A stretch of DNA of 5,357 bases. Source: PNAI01 sp035574295. GTDB taxonomy: Bacteria > Pseudomonadota > Alphaproteobacteria > Rhizobiales > Xanthobacteraceae. The position numbers and the translations under genes were made by a program. The stretch lies in assembly GCA_035574295.1 (NCBI GenBank), contig DATLYX010000043.1:1-5357 (forward strand), given 5' to 3'. Below, in pieces: positions 1 to 5,196 of this stretch (position 1 is the stretch's first letter; every line of letters begins with the position of its first letter). The notes under the pieces were generated by a model. It did not search any database. It saw only the letters and a list, made by a program, of their open reading frames with translations, and had not been told where the DNA came from.

Positions 1-2
1 TT

Positions 3-79
<77 letters not shown>

Positions 80-84
80 TCAAT

Positions 85-111
85 CCTGTTTCGCCTGTTT
101 CGCCTGTTTCG
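85..111. repeat. Three tandem copies of a 9-bp unit (CCTGTTTCG)
   Basis: CCTGTTTCG occurs three times without interruption at 85-93, 94-102 and 103-111, all identical. On the minus strand this reads as CGAAACAGG repeats lying 6 to 32 bases upstream of the mature tRNA 5' end, so they fall in the expected 5' leader or promoter-proximal part of the tRNA transcript. They may be simple replication slippage. A role in tRNA expression or processing is only a possibility. Confidence 0.85.
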
Positions 112-264
112 GCCCCCGCCCGCGCGGGGTTAATCCGATGCTCCCTCTGTCACATTCAGCGCGTGATAACCGCAGGCATGAACGATCGCCGGCTCCGGCC
201 CGCGCGCGAGGCTTATGTAGCAACGCCATTCCCGCTTGGGAAGCCCGCCCCAAATCGGCTCCCA

Positions 265-314
265 CAGAGCGAGCAAATTCAGGGTGAAACAGAGCGAGCC
301 AATTCGGGGTGAAA
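265..314. repeat. Two tandem copies of a 25-bp unit
   Basis: The unit starts CAGAGCGAGC and ends GGGTGAAA. Copy one is 265-289 and copy two is 290-314, directly adjacent. They differ at two positions (A/C at unit position 11, A/G at position 17). The first 16 bases are the same core found in the longer repeats at 341-450, so these are four members of one family rather than an isolated duplication. Confidence 0.85.
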
Positions 315-340
315 TCGCCATCGCCGATACCTCCTCCGAG

Positions 341-450
341 GCTGACCTTCGGCCCCGCAGAGCGCGCAAATTCATGCATCACTGCAGAGGCCCCGCCCGC
401 CCGCACCCGCGCGCGGCTGACATTCGGTGCCGCAGAGCGCGCAAATTCAT
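341..450. repeat. Two copies of a 35-bp unit, spaced 75 bp apart
   Basis: 341-375 and 416-450 match at 32 of 35 positions. The last 21 bases (355-375 and 430-450) are identical and include GCAGAGCGCGCAAATTCAT. The core also occurs at 265-280 and 290-305, giving four core copies starting at 265, 290, 358 and 433. The second 35-bp copy overlaps the last codon and stop codon of the TPR gene. The spacing is irregular and there are no CRISPR-like spacers. This is probably a lineage-specific intergenic repeat, and I do not recognise a named family. Confidence 0.85.
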
Positions 451-466
451 AAGGACGAATTTGCGC
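439..466. repeat. Perfect 10-bp inverted repeat across the TPR gene stop codon
   Basis: GCGCAAATTC (439-448) and GAATTTGCGC (457-466) are exact reverse complements around the 8-nt loop ATAAGGAC. The TGA stop of the TPR gene (complement of 447-449) sits at the junction of stem and loop. In the TPR transcript this would fold as a 10-bp hairpin at the very end of the message. No run of U follows on either strand, so it is not a canonical intrinsic terminator. One arm belongs to the repeat family at 265-450, the other is coding sequence. Confidence 0.8.
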
Positions 467-2141
467 CGAGAGCGCCGAGCTCCGCCCGCACGCGGCCGAT
501 CACGCTGTCCCAGTCGCCCGGCTGCGGCTGCCGGAACAGTCGCGCCGCCGGATACCAGGGGCTGCGTTCGGCGTCGAGCGTCCAGCGCCAGTCGGGCACA
601 AACGGCAGCAGCACCCACGTCGGCCGCCCCATGGCCGCCGCCAGATGCGCCACCGCCGTATCCACCGCGATCGCCAGATCGCAGAGTGCCAGCACCGCCG
701 CCGTGTCGTCGAGGTCGGCGAGCGCGTCGCCGAGATGCAGGATGCCGGGCGCGGATTTCAGCTCCGCGGCGTCCGTCGCGCGCAGCTCGCGCTGCAGGCT
801 GACGAAGCGCGCAGCGCCCGCCTCCCACAATGGCCGCAGCTTCGCGAGCGCAATGGAGCGATTGCGATCGTTGGCATGATGAGGATTGCCCGCCCACACC
901 AGCGCCACCCGCGGCGGATCAAGCGCCAGAATGCGCGGCCGCCATTTTTCGATCCGCGCCTGATCCGCCGCCAGATACGGAATCTCCGCCGGCACCGTCG
1001 CCGGTTCCGTCTTGAACGCAAGCGGCAGACTGCCGAGCGGACAGTGCACATCGAATGTCGGCAACGCTTCGCCGCGACCGACAACCTGAGCGGCGCCGGC
1101 AAGTCGCGACAACAGCGATTTCAGCTCGGCGTGCACTTCCAGCACCACCGTCGCGCCGCTTCGCGCCAGAAGCGGCACGTAGCGCGCGAACTGGATCGCG
1201 TCGCCCAACCCCTGCTCCGAGGAAAGCAGGATGGTCTTGCCCGCGAGCGGAAACTCCCCGAGCCACCCTCGGCCATAGTTGCGCCGCGCCGGCATGCCGC
1301 TGCGCTTCCAGCGCCATTCGTATTCGGCAAAGCCGCGCGCGTAGTCGCCGACGGCGAGCAGCGCCAGCGCCTGCCCGAAATGCGCATCGGCAAACTCCGG
1401 CTTAAGCGCAATTGCGCAGCCGAAGCTGTCGATTGCCTCGCGGTGGCGCTTGAGCGCCATCAGCGTATTGCCGCGGTTGTTCCAGGCCGCAAGATGCTGC
1501 GGATACAGCCCCACCACCCGGTCGTAGGCGGCGAGCGCCTCGGCGTGCCGGTCGAGGTTGGCGAGGGCATTGGCGCGGTTGTAGAGCGCGACCGGATGGC
1601 CCGGCGCGAGCGCGAGCGCCGCCTCGCACGCCGCGAGCGCCTCCGCGAACCGGCCGAGCGCCGCCAGCGCCGCCGCGCGGTTGGCATGTGCCTCCGGATG
1701 CCGCGGCACGCGCGCGAGAATCCTGTCGAAGCATTCAAGCGCCTCCCCGGCACGGCCGCGCGCAAGCAAGGCATCGCCGAGGCAGCCGAGCGCGTCGATA
1801 TGGCTGGTATCGAGAGCGATCGCCTTTTCGAAGGTGGCGATTGCCTCCGCATCTTGCTTGAGCGCGCGTTGCACTTGGCCGAGCAAAAGCAGCGGCTCGA
1901 CGGTATTCGGCCGCGCCCGCACGGCCGCAGCCGCGTGGTCGCGCGCACGGGCCGGGCGGCCCAGACCGAGTTGGAGCTGCGCCATCAGCAGCAGCGTCTC
2001 CACTTGATCGGGTGCTTCCTTCAGGATGCGCGCGTATATTTTTTCCGCCTCACGGAATTGTCCCTGCCGGTGCAGAGTCGCCGCTTGTGCGAGCAGGACT
2101 CCGAGATTGCCGCTCGGCTGCTGCGGGTTCGGTTTTGACAT
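447..2141 (-). CDS. TPR protein with C-terminal glycosyltransferase-like (GT9-type) domain
   Basis: This gene encodes 564 residues from the ATG at 2141. An in-frame TTG at 2159 would add six residues, but neither start has a strong ribosome binding site and ATG is preferred. Residues 12-250 are seven consecutive 34-residue TPRs with the usual Gly/Ala/Pro spacing (for example residues 30-44, GQFREAEKIYARILK), and a partial eighth follows to about 280. Residues 300-550 look like a GT-B half-barrel of the ADP-heptose/LPS heptosyltransferase type. Supporting motifs are SEQGLGDAIQFARY (307-320), VALVWAGNP (412-420) followed by DRNRSI, and IAVDTAVAHLAAAMGRPTWV (491-510), a typical sugar-nucleotide-binding loop. 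There is no signal peptide or membrane segment, so it is probably cytoplasmic. Donor and acceptor cannot be told; protein glycosylation or surface polysaccharide work are inferences. It appears monocistronic. Its upstream region is cut short by an IS256-family element. Confidence 0.9.
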   Translation of the reverse strand: MSKPNPQQPSGNLGVLLAQAATLHRQGQFREAEKIYARILKEAPDQVETLLLMAQLQLGLGRPARARDHAAAAVRARPNTVEPLLLLGQVQRALKQDAEAIATFEKAIALDTSHIDALGCLGDALLARGRAGEALECFDRILARVPRHPEAHANRAAALAALGRFAEALAACEAALALAPGHPVALYNRANALANLDRHAEALAAYDRVVGLYPQHLAAWNNRGNTLMALKRHREAIDSFGCAIALKPEFADAHFGQALALLAVGDYARGFAEYEWRWKRSGMPARRNYGRGWLGEFPLAGKTILLSSEQGLGDAIQFARYVPLLARSGATVVLEVHAELKSLLSRLAGAAQVVGRGEALPTFDVHCPLGSLPLAFKTEPATVPAEIPYLAADQARIEKWRPRILALDPPRVALVWAGNPHHANDRNRSIALAKLRPLWEAGAARFVSLQRELRATDAAELKSAPGILHLGDALADLDDTAAVLALCDLAIAVDTAVAHLAAAMGRPTWVLLPFVPDWRWTLDAERSPWYPAARLFRQPQPGDWDSVIGRVRAELGALGANSSL

Positions 2142-2219
2142 CGGTGCAGGGAGCCCCAAGTTGCGACGCGGGCGGATGGCCGGGCGTCATTTTGGGATGA
2201 ATCTGCGCAAACGAAAAGC

Positions 2220-2259
2220 GGTAACGTCAATTGTTCTGTTTCAGCAGGAAGGGGGTGCT
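2220..2259. repeat. Left terminal inverted repeat of the first IS
   Basis: The outer 25 bases match the reverse complement of the right end (3295-3319) at 18 of 25 positions. After a two-base gap the block AGGAAGGGGGT also matches, extending the repeat to about 40 bp. It includes the stop codon of the transposase (complement of 2227-2229). Confidence 0.75.
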
Positions 2260-3237
2260 GACGCCCTGTGACTTGTTCTCGTGGGTGAAGACGGCGAACA
2301 GAATGCGGTCCATGGATGTCCTGTCCTGGAAGGTTCCCATGGGCCGGGTCCGTCGCCGTACTTCGCGGAATCGTCGTTCGATTGCATTTGTGGTTCGCAC
2401 CTTGCGACGTTGGTCCTCCGATTTGTAGCGGAAGCAGGTTAGCAGTTCATCGAGGTCGTTGCGCAGGCAGGCAACCGCGGCCGGATACTTGTCCTCGAAG
2501 CGATCGGCGAGCTTTCGCGCAGCAGCCCGTGCAGCCTGGGCATTGGGCGCATTCATGATCTTGTGGAGAGCGCGCTTGACCTTCGGCTGGTCGGCTTTGC
2601 GGACCTTGTCGAGGACGTTCCTGATCTTGTGCGCCCAGCAGCGCTGTACCGGGATGCCGTGGAAAACGCCCGGCAGGGCCGCCAGCAGGCCGGCGCCGGT
2701 CTTGCGAGCCAGCACCACGCCATCGAGCATCAGCGCCTGATAGCGGTTTTGCAGCGGCCGGCGATGGAAGGCAGCCACCGCCGCATCCAGCGTCTTGGCG
2801 ACCCGGCTCACCGTCGTGGGGCTTACCTTGCGGCCGAGCAGAGCCAGCAGCGTCTCGCCCACCTTGCGGGTCGACAGGCCAAGCACAAAGCCGGCGAGGA
2901 TCACCCGGTCGATCTCTCGCGTGCGTCGCGCATAGGCGCGGATGACCTCGACCGGGCTGTAGCGGCGCGTCCGCGGAACTTGCAGCTCGATGTCGCCAAG
3001 CTCGGTCAGAAGATGCCGACGATAGTAACCGTTGCGGCGATCGGCAGCGTCATCAGCCCCAAGCTGGTCGAGATAGCGGTCAACCGCCGCCGCCATCTGG
3101 TCTTCGATGATCTCCTCCAGGGCCTGCCGGCCGAGCGGGCGATAACCCTCGCCCCAGTCCAAGCCATCCGCCTGCATTGCCTTCACGACTTCAAATGCCA
3201 TCGGTAGACTTGTGATCGTCGCAGCTCGCTGTGACAT
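2227..3237 (-). CDS. IS256-family transposase with in-frame internal deletion, probably inactive
   Basis: This is a DDE transposase of the IS256 family, which cuts and joins IS ends. The start is the ATG at 3237, with GGAG (complement of 3246-3249) 8 nt upstream; a longer frame to 3303 runs into the terminal repeat and is unlikely. It gives 336 residues, while family members are about 400. The first catalytic Asp is D172 in LMLDGVVL. The conserved QRCWAHK is at 198-204, and the third catalytic residue is E287 in RTTNAIERR. The segment expected between D172 and QRC is missing: LDG to QRC spans 30 residues here against 89 in the second transposase of this window. The lost part carries the second Asp. 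The frame stays open across the junction at T180-G-A-G-L184. Without the second Asp, catalysis should fail. The N-terminal part, with likely DNA-binding function (ADRRNGYYRRHLLTELGDIE), is intact, so it might still bind IS ends. Confidence 0.9.
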   Translation of the reverse strand: MSQRAATITSLPMAFEVVKAMQADGLDWGEGYRPLGRQALEEIIEDQMAAAVDRYLDQLGADDAADRRNGYYRRHLLTELGDIELQVPRTRRYSPVEVIRAYARRTREIDRVILAGFVLGLSTRKVGETLLALLGRKVSPTTVSRVAKTLDAAVAAFHRRPLQNRYQALMLDGVVLARKTGAGLLAALPGVFHGIPVQRCWAHKIRNVLDKVRKADQPKVKRALHKIMNAPNAQAARAAARKLADRFEDKYPAAVACLRNDLDELLTCFRYKSEDQRRKVRTTNAIERRFREVRRRTRPMGTFQDRTSMDRILFAVFTHENKSQGVSTPFLLKQNN

Positions 3238-3277
3238 GGGGGGTGCTCCATTGTTGGCTTTGGATAACCACAGTTGG

Positions 3278-3319
3278 AGTACCCCCTTCCTCGCCTGACA
3301 CAAAACCCCTTACGTCACC
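3278..3319. repeat. Right terminal inverted repeat of the first IS
   Basis: This is the reverse-complement partner of 2220-2259, with the conserved inner block ACCCCCTTCCT at 3281-3291 and outer tip TTACGTCACC. It lies upstream of the transposase start and probably holds part of its promoter, although no clear -35/-10 pair stands out. Confidence 0.75.
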
Positions 3320-3326
3320 GCCGGAC

Positions 3327-3370
3327 AGATTCTGGACACTACCGCGAAAGATTCTGTACACTACTTCAAA
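3327..3370 (+). repeat. Two tandem 22-bp units matching the end of the second IS
   Basis: Units 3327-3348 and 3349-3370 agree at 18 of 22 positions and both begin AGATTCTG(G/T)ACACTAC. The same sequence forms the right tip of the second IS (5167-5182). The first 20 bases of unit one, AGATTCTGGACACTACCGCG, recur exactly at 5167-5186 in the same orientation. Unit two, together with the preceding GCGAA, is the reverse complement of the left tip at 3818-3833. These look like leftover right ends of one or two lost IS copies of the second type, lying 8 bp from the right tip of the first IS. Confidence 0.75.
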
Positions 3371-3433
3371 AATGAGTACTCAAATCAACCTGGGATTCCA
3401 CCCATCGCTGGATGAAAGTTGGGGTTCAGGTCA

Positions 3434-3441
3434 AAAGGTGA
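3434..3441 (+). promoter_or_regulatory. Ribosome binding site AAAGGTGA
   Basis: AAAGGTGA contains AGGTGA, an exact match to the region pairing with the 16S rRNA 3' end, and lies 7 nt before the ATG at 3449. It decides the start of the small membrane-protein gene in favour of 3449 over the upstream TTG at 3419. Confidence 0.7.
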
Positions 3442-3448
3442 ACTACAC

Positions 3449-3769
3449 ATGCTTGGGTCTGTCTTAATGGTGATTATCATTGTCAATCTTATTTACGGAC
3501 TGCTTATATTTGCAGCTGCAAGACTACTGAACATCAATGTATTTAAGCATAAATCGGCGTCTCGCTTGACTGCATGGTCTTTGACTATTTTAATATTTTT
3601 TGTGAGTTTTTTCGCGCTAACATTTGTGGAGGAGCTTTGGTATCTGGCCAGGCCCCATTACCCAGGCGTGCCATTACGACTACCTCCCATCCGTATTTCG
3701 TACTGGGCAGTATTTCATGCTATACTGTTTTTCTTTTTACTAAATCGCCAAAAGAAAAATCACCGTTAA
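3449..3769 (+). CDS. Small three-helix membrane protein, unknown function
   Basis: This gene of 106 residues starts at the ATG at 3449, preceded by a good ribosome binding site. Three hydrophobic segments stand out: residues about 3-25 (VLMVIIIVNLIYGLLIF), 41-66 (WSLTILIFFVSFFALTF) and 84-99 (YWAVFHAILFFFLLN). The loop between the first two is basic (FKHKSASR) and the C-terminus is basic (RQKKNHR), which by the positive-inside rule puts both on the cytoplasmic side if three helices are used in part. The second loop has a proline-rich stretch (PHYPGVPLRLPP). I do not recognise a family. Its G+C (about 40% by hand count over 3481-3770) is far below that of the neighbouring genes, which suggests transfer from elsewhere. 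It lies alone between IS ends, in the same direction as the downstream transposase. No promoter was identified. Confidence 0.7.
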   Translation: MLGSVLMVIIIVNLIYGLLIFAAARLLNINVFKHKSASRLTAWSLTILIFFVSFFALTFVEELWYLARPHYPGVPLRLPPIRISYWAVFHAILFFFLLNRQKKNHR

Positions 3770-3789
3770 AGCGTTCTGCATTTCGGTTG

Positions 3790-3808
3790 ACGCATACCCG
3801 GCGTTTTT
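3790..3808 (+). terminator. Weak possible terminator after the small membrane gene
   Basis: ACGC-ATACCCG-GCGT forms a 4-bp stem directly followed by TTTT, 20 bases after the stop codon. The stem is short and the hairpin weak, so this is only a candidate. Confidence 0.25.
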
Positions 3809-3817
3809 GAAGATGAC

Positions 3818-3858
3818 GTACAGAATCTTTCGCACAATTGAGTAGGGCTGGCGGCCCC
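3818..3858. repeat. Left terminal inverted repeat of the second IS
   Basis: The outer 18 bases (GTACAGAATCTTTCGCAC) match the reverse complement of 5160-5177 at all but one position. The inner part GGGCTGGCGGCCCC aligns, with small gaps, to the right-end sequence at 5134-5150. Confidence 0.8.
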
Positions 3859-3904
3859 GAATCTGGCTGAATTGGAGGTGGCTAGACGCAACCAGGATCA
3901 GCAA

Positions 3905-3911
3905 GAGGGAG
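3905..3911 (+). promoter_or_regulatory. Ribosome binding site GAGGGAG for the second transposase
   Basis: A purine-rich GAGGGAG ends 5 nt before the ATG at 3917 and supports that start over the upstream in-frame TTG at 3872, which lacks such a site. Confidence 0.6.
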
Positions 3912-3916
3912 CCGCC

Positions 3917-5125
3917 ATGACGGAGAATACACCGAGTTCGCTGGGGAATGTCATCTCGATTGACGACGAGCGGATCAAGAATCACCTGGACCGGGTGGTG
4001 CGGGGGACGGTGGAGGAGACGTTGAACGCGCTGCTGGATGCGGAGGCGGACCGGCTGTGCAATGCGCAGCGCTATGAGCGCAGCGAAGCGCGCCGCGACA
4101 CGCGGGCCGGCCACTACGAGCGACGGCTGCACACCAAGGCCGGCGAGGTGCGGTTGAAGGTGCCGAAGCTGCGTCAGCAGACCTTCGAGACGGCGATCAT
4201 CGAGCGCTACCGCCGACGGGAGAGCTCGGTCGAGGAAGCGCTGATCGAGATGTACCTGGCCGGGGTCTCGGTGCGACGGGTCGAGGACATCACGGAGGCG
4301 CTGTGGGGCACGCGGGTCTCGCCGGCGACGGTCTCGGAGCTGAACAAAAAGATCTACGGAACGATCGAGGCCTGGCGCAACCGCCCGATCGAGGGTGAGC
4401 ATCCCTACGTCTACCTGGACGGTATCGTGCTCAAGCGCAGTTGGGCCGGCGAGGTGCGCAATGTGTCGCTGCTGGTGGCGATCGGCGTCAATCACCAAGG
4501 CTATCGGGAGATTCTTGGCATCTGCGAGGGCGCCAAGGAAGACAAGGCGGGCTGGAGCGCGTTTCTCAAGCATCTCAAGGAGCGCGGCCTGCGCGGTGTC
4601 CGGCTGATCATCTCCGATGCCTGCCTCGGTCTTGCCGAGAGCGCGGCCGAGTTCTTCCCCGATGCGGCTTGGCAGCGTTGCATCGTGCACTGGTACCGAA
4701 ACATCTTCAGCCACGTGCCGTCGACCAAGGTGCGGGAGATCGCGGCCATGCTCAAGGCGATCCACGCGGGCGAGGACATCGTGGCAGCGCGTGAGAAGGC
4801 TGGCCGCGTGATCGAGAAGTTGCGCGGCTTGCGTCTCACCAAGGACGCCGAGCTCGTGGAAGCCGCGGTCGAGGAGACCATCACCTACTACGCCTTCCCC
4901 GAGGAGCATTGGCGGCGCATCCGCACCAACAACCCGCTCGAGCGCCTCCTGCGCGAGATCCGGCGGCGGACGCGGGTCGTCGGCGCGTTCCCGGACGGAC
5001 AATCTGCCCTCAATCTTGCCGCGGCCAGGCTCCGGCATGTTGCCGGTACCGCTTGGTCGAGCAAGCGATACTTGAACATGGAGCTGCTGAAGGACCGGCA
5101 GATGACACAAGCCATCATCGCTTGA
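3917..5125 (+). CDS. IS256-family transposase, intact
   Basis: This is a mutator-type DDE transposase of 402 residues, the usual length for the family, starting at the ATG at 3917. The catalytic triad is visible: D168 in YLDGIVLKR, D234 in LIISDACLGL and E342 in TNNPLERLLREIRRRTR. The family signature QRCIVHW is at 253-259. The N-terminal region contains a charged segment (about 40-100, ending in KVPKLRQQTFETAIIERYRR) and a helix-turn-helix-like stretch at about 117-142 (VSVRRVEDITEALWGTRVSP), expected to bind the terminal repeats. No stop, frameshift or missing key residue is seen. It differs clearly from the first transposase, so the two IS are of different subgroups. A GC-rich hairpin right after the stop (5130-5150) lies in the terminal repeat and lacks a U-run. 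Regulation is not evident. Confidence 0.95.
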   Translation: MTENTPSSLGNVISIDDERIKNHLDRVVRGTVEETLNALLDAEADRLCNAQRYERSEARRDTRAGHYERRLHTKAGEVRLKVPKLRQQTFETAIIERYRRRESSVEEALIEMYLAGVSVRRVEDITEALWGTRVSPATVSELNKKIYGTIEAWRNRPIEGEHPYVYLDGIVLKRSWAGEVRNVSLLVAIGVNHQGYREILGICEGAKEDKAGWSAFLKHLKERGLRGVRLIISDACLGLAESAAEFFPDAAWQRCIVHWYRNIFSHVPSTKVREIAAMLKAIHAGEDIVAAREKAGRVIEKLRGLRLTKDAELVEAAVEETITYYAFPEEHWRRIRTNNPLERLLREIRRRTRVVGAFPDGQSALNLAAARLRHVAGTAWSSKRYLNMELLKDRQMTQAIIA

Positions 5126-5136
5126 GCCAGGGCCGG

Positions 5137-5177
5137 GCGCCGCCCAGCCCAAATCAAAAGTGCGAAAGATTCTGGAC
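5137..5177. repeat. Right terminal inverted repeat of the second IS
   Basis: Partner of 3818-3858, with core GTGCGAAAGATTCTG at 5160-5174 and inner GCCGCCCAGCCC at 5139-5150. The overlapping segment 5130-5150 can also fold as GGGC(C)GGG / CCC(A)GCCC just after the transposase stop codon. Confidence 0.8.
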
Positions 5178-5186
5178 ACTACCGCG
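5167..5186 (+). repeat. 20-bp direct repeat of 3327-3346
   Basis: AGATTCTGGACACTACCGCG is identical at both places and in the same orientation, 1840 bp apart. The pair brackets the AT-rich island plus the second IS. Homologous recombination between them could in principle delete that block. The match includes six bases (ACCGCG) that lie beyond the minimal IS tip. Confidence 0.85.
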
Positions 5187-5196
5187 CGGAGCGCAG

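Larger units (their letters stand above)
80..446. other. Intergenic region with short repeats, no convincing gene
   Basis: These 367 bp separate the tRNA from the end of the TPR gene. Short open frames exist on both strands, but none has a ribosome binding site or a recognisable product, and the minus-strand frames merely translate the repeats (MNLRALR and EFARS recur). The region holds a triple 9-bp repeat next to the tRNA, a GC-rich block at 111-129, a small hairpin TTCCC-GCTT-GGGAA at 229-242, and a four-copy repeat with core CAGAGCG(A/C)GC(A/C)AATTC. A promoter for the tRNA should lie here on the minus strand, but no -35/-10 pair was good enough to call. Confidence 0.7.
2220..3319 (-). 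mobile_element. IS256-family insertion sequence, internally deleted
   Basis: This element of about 1.1 kb contains one transposase gene on the minus strand and ends in imperfect terminal inverted repeats (2220-2259 and 3278-3319). Outer tips read GGTAACGTCA on the left and GGTGACGTAA on the right strand. The transposase stop codon lies inside the left repeat, and the two bases beyond each tip (GC) also match, so the exact boundary could be 2218-3321. Flanks AACGAAAAGC and GCCGGACAGA do not form the 8-9 bp target duplication typical of the family. The right tip abuts leftover ends of another IS. A full-length relative would be roughly 180 bp longer, judged from the transposase deletion. It is probably not self-mobile but could be moved by a related transposase. 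Confidence 0.85.
3344..3833. repeat. AT-rich island bracketed by a perfect 16-bp inverted repeat
   Basis: GCGAAAGATTCTGTAC at 3344-3359 is the exact reverse complement of 3818-3833. Just inside, after 4 and 5 bases respectively, CTTCAAAAA (3365-3373) is inverted as TTTTTGAAG (3804-3812), so symmetry extends to about 30 bp. The right arm is the left tip of the second IS. The IS-tip polarity points into the island, meaning the enclosed DNA lies outside the IS ends, as in a composite element, rather than inside as in a MITE. The enclosed DNA holds one small membrane-protein gene and is much richer in A+T than its neighbours. Confidence 0.75.
3818..5177 (+). mobile_element. IS256-family insertion sequence, apparently complete
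   Basis: This element of about 1.36 kb has one intact transposase gene and imperfect terminal inverted repeats of about 40 bp. The outer core CAGAATCTTTCGCAC is identical at 3821-3835 and, inverted, at 5160-5174. Inward the repeats continue as GGGCTGG-CGG-CCC. The tip may extend a few bases further (TAGTGT before CCAG on the right, GATGACGT before ACAG on the left), so boundaries are uncertain by about 5 bp. Bases outside the tips (GAAGATGAC on the left, ACTACCGCG on the right) do not match as a target duplication. The left tip also forms the right arm of the inverted repeat around the AT-rich island. Confidence 0.85.

Noticed and set aside
80..406. Minus-strand open frames between the tRNA and the TPR gene
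   Set aside because: They translate the intergenic repeats (MNLRALR, EFARS recurring) and have no ribosome binding site or known domain.
265..450. CRISPR-like array
   Set aside because: Spacing is irregular (25, 68, 75 bp), repeats are short and imperfect, and no cas gene is present.
439..466. Intrinsic terminator of the TPR gene
   Set aside because: The stem is perfect, but no U-run follows on the minus strand (next bases on that strand are GCTCTGCGG).
645..2138. Long plus-strand open frame (497 codons) opposite the TPR gene
   Set aside because: It is an antisense shadow caused by high G+C. The product is Arg-rich with no recognisable domain, while the minus strand encodes clear TPRs.
3372..3467. 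31-codon open frame starting MSTQINLGFH
   Set aside because: It has no ribosome binding site, overlaps the better supported membrane-protein start, and has no recognisable features.
3344..3833. MITE derived from the second IS
   Set aside because: The IS tips point into the island rather than outward, the wrong geometry for transposition of the island by those tips.
2220..5177. Classic composite transposon made of the two IS around the membrane gene
   Set aside because: The two transposases are of different subgroups with different terminal repeats, so they would not mobilise the unit together.
3740..5179. Long minus-strand open frame (479 codons) opposite the second transposase
   Set aside because: It is antisense to a clearly recognisable transposase and spans IS ends; composition and lack of motifs point to a shadow.
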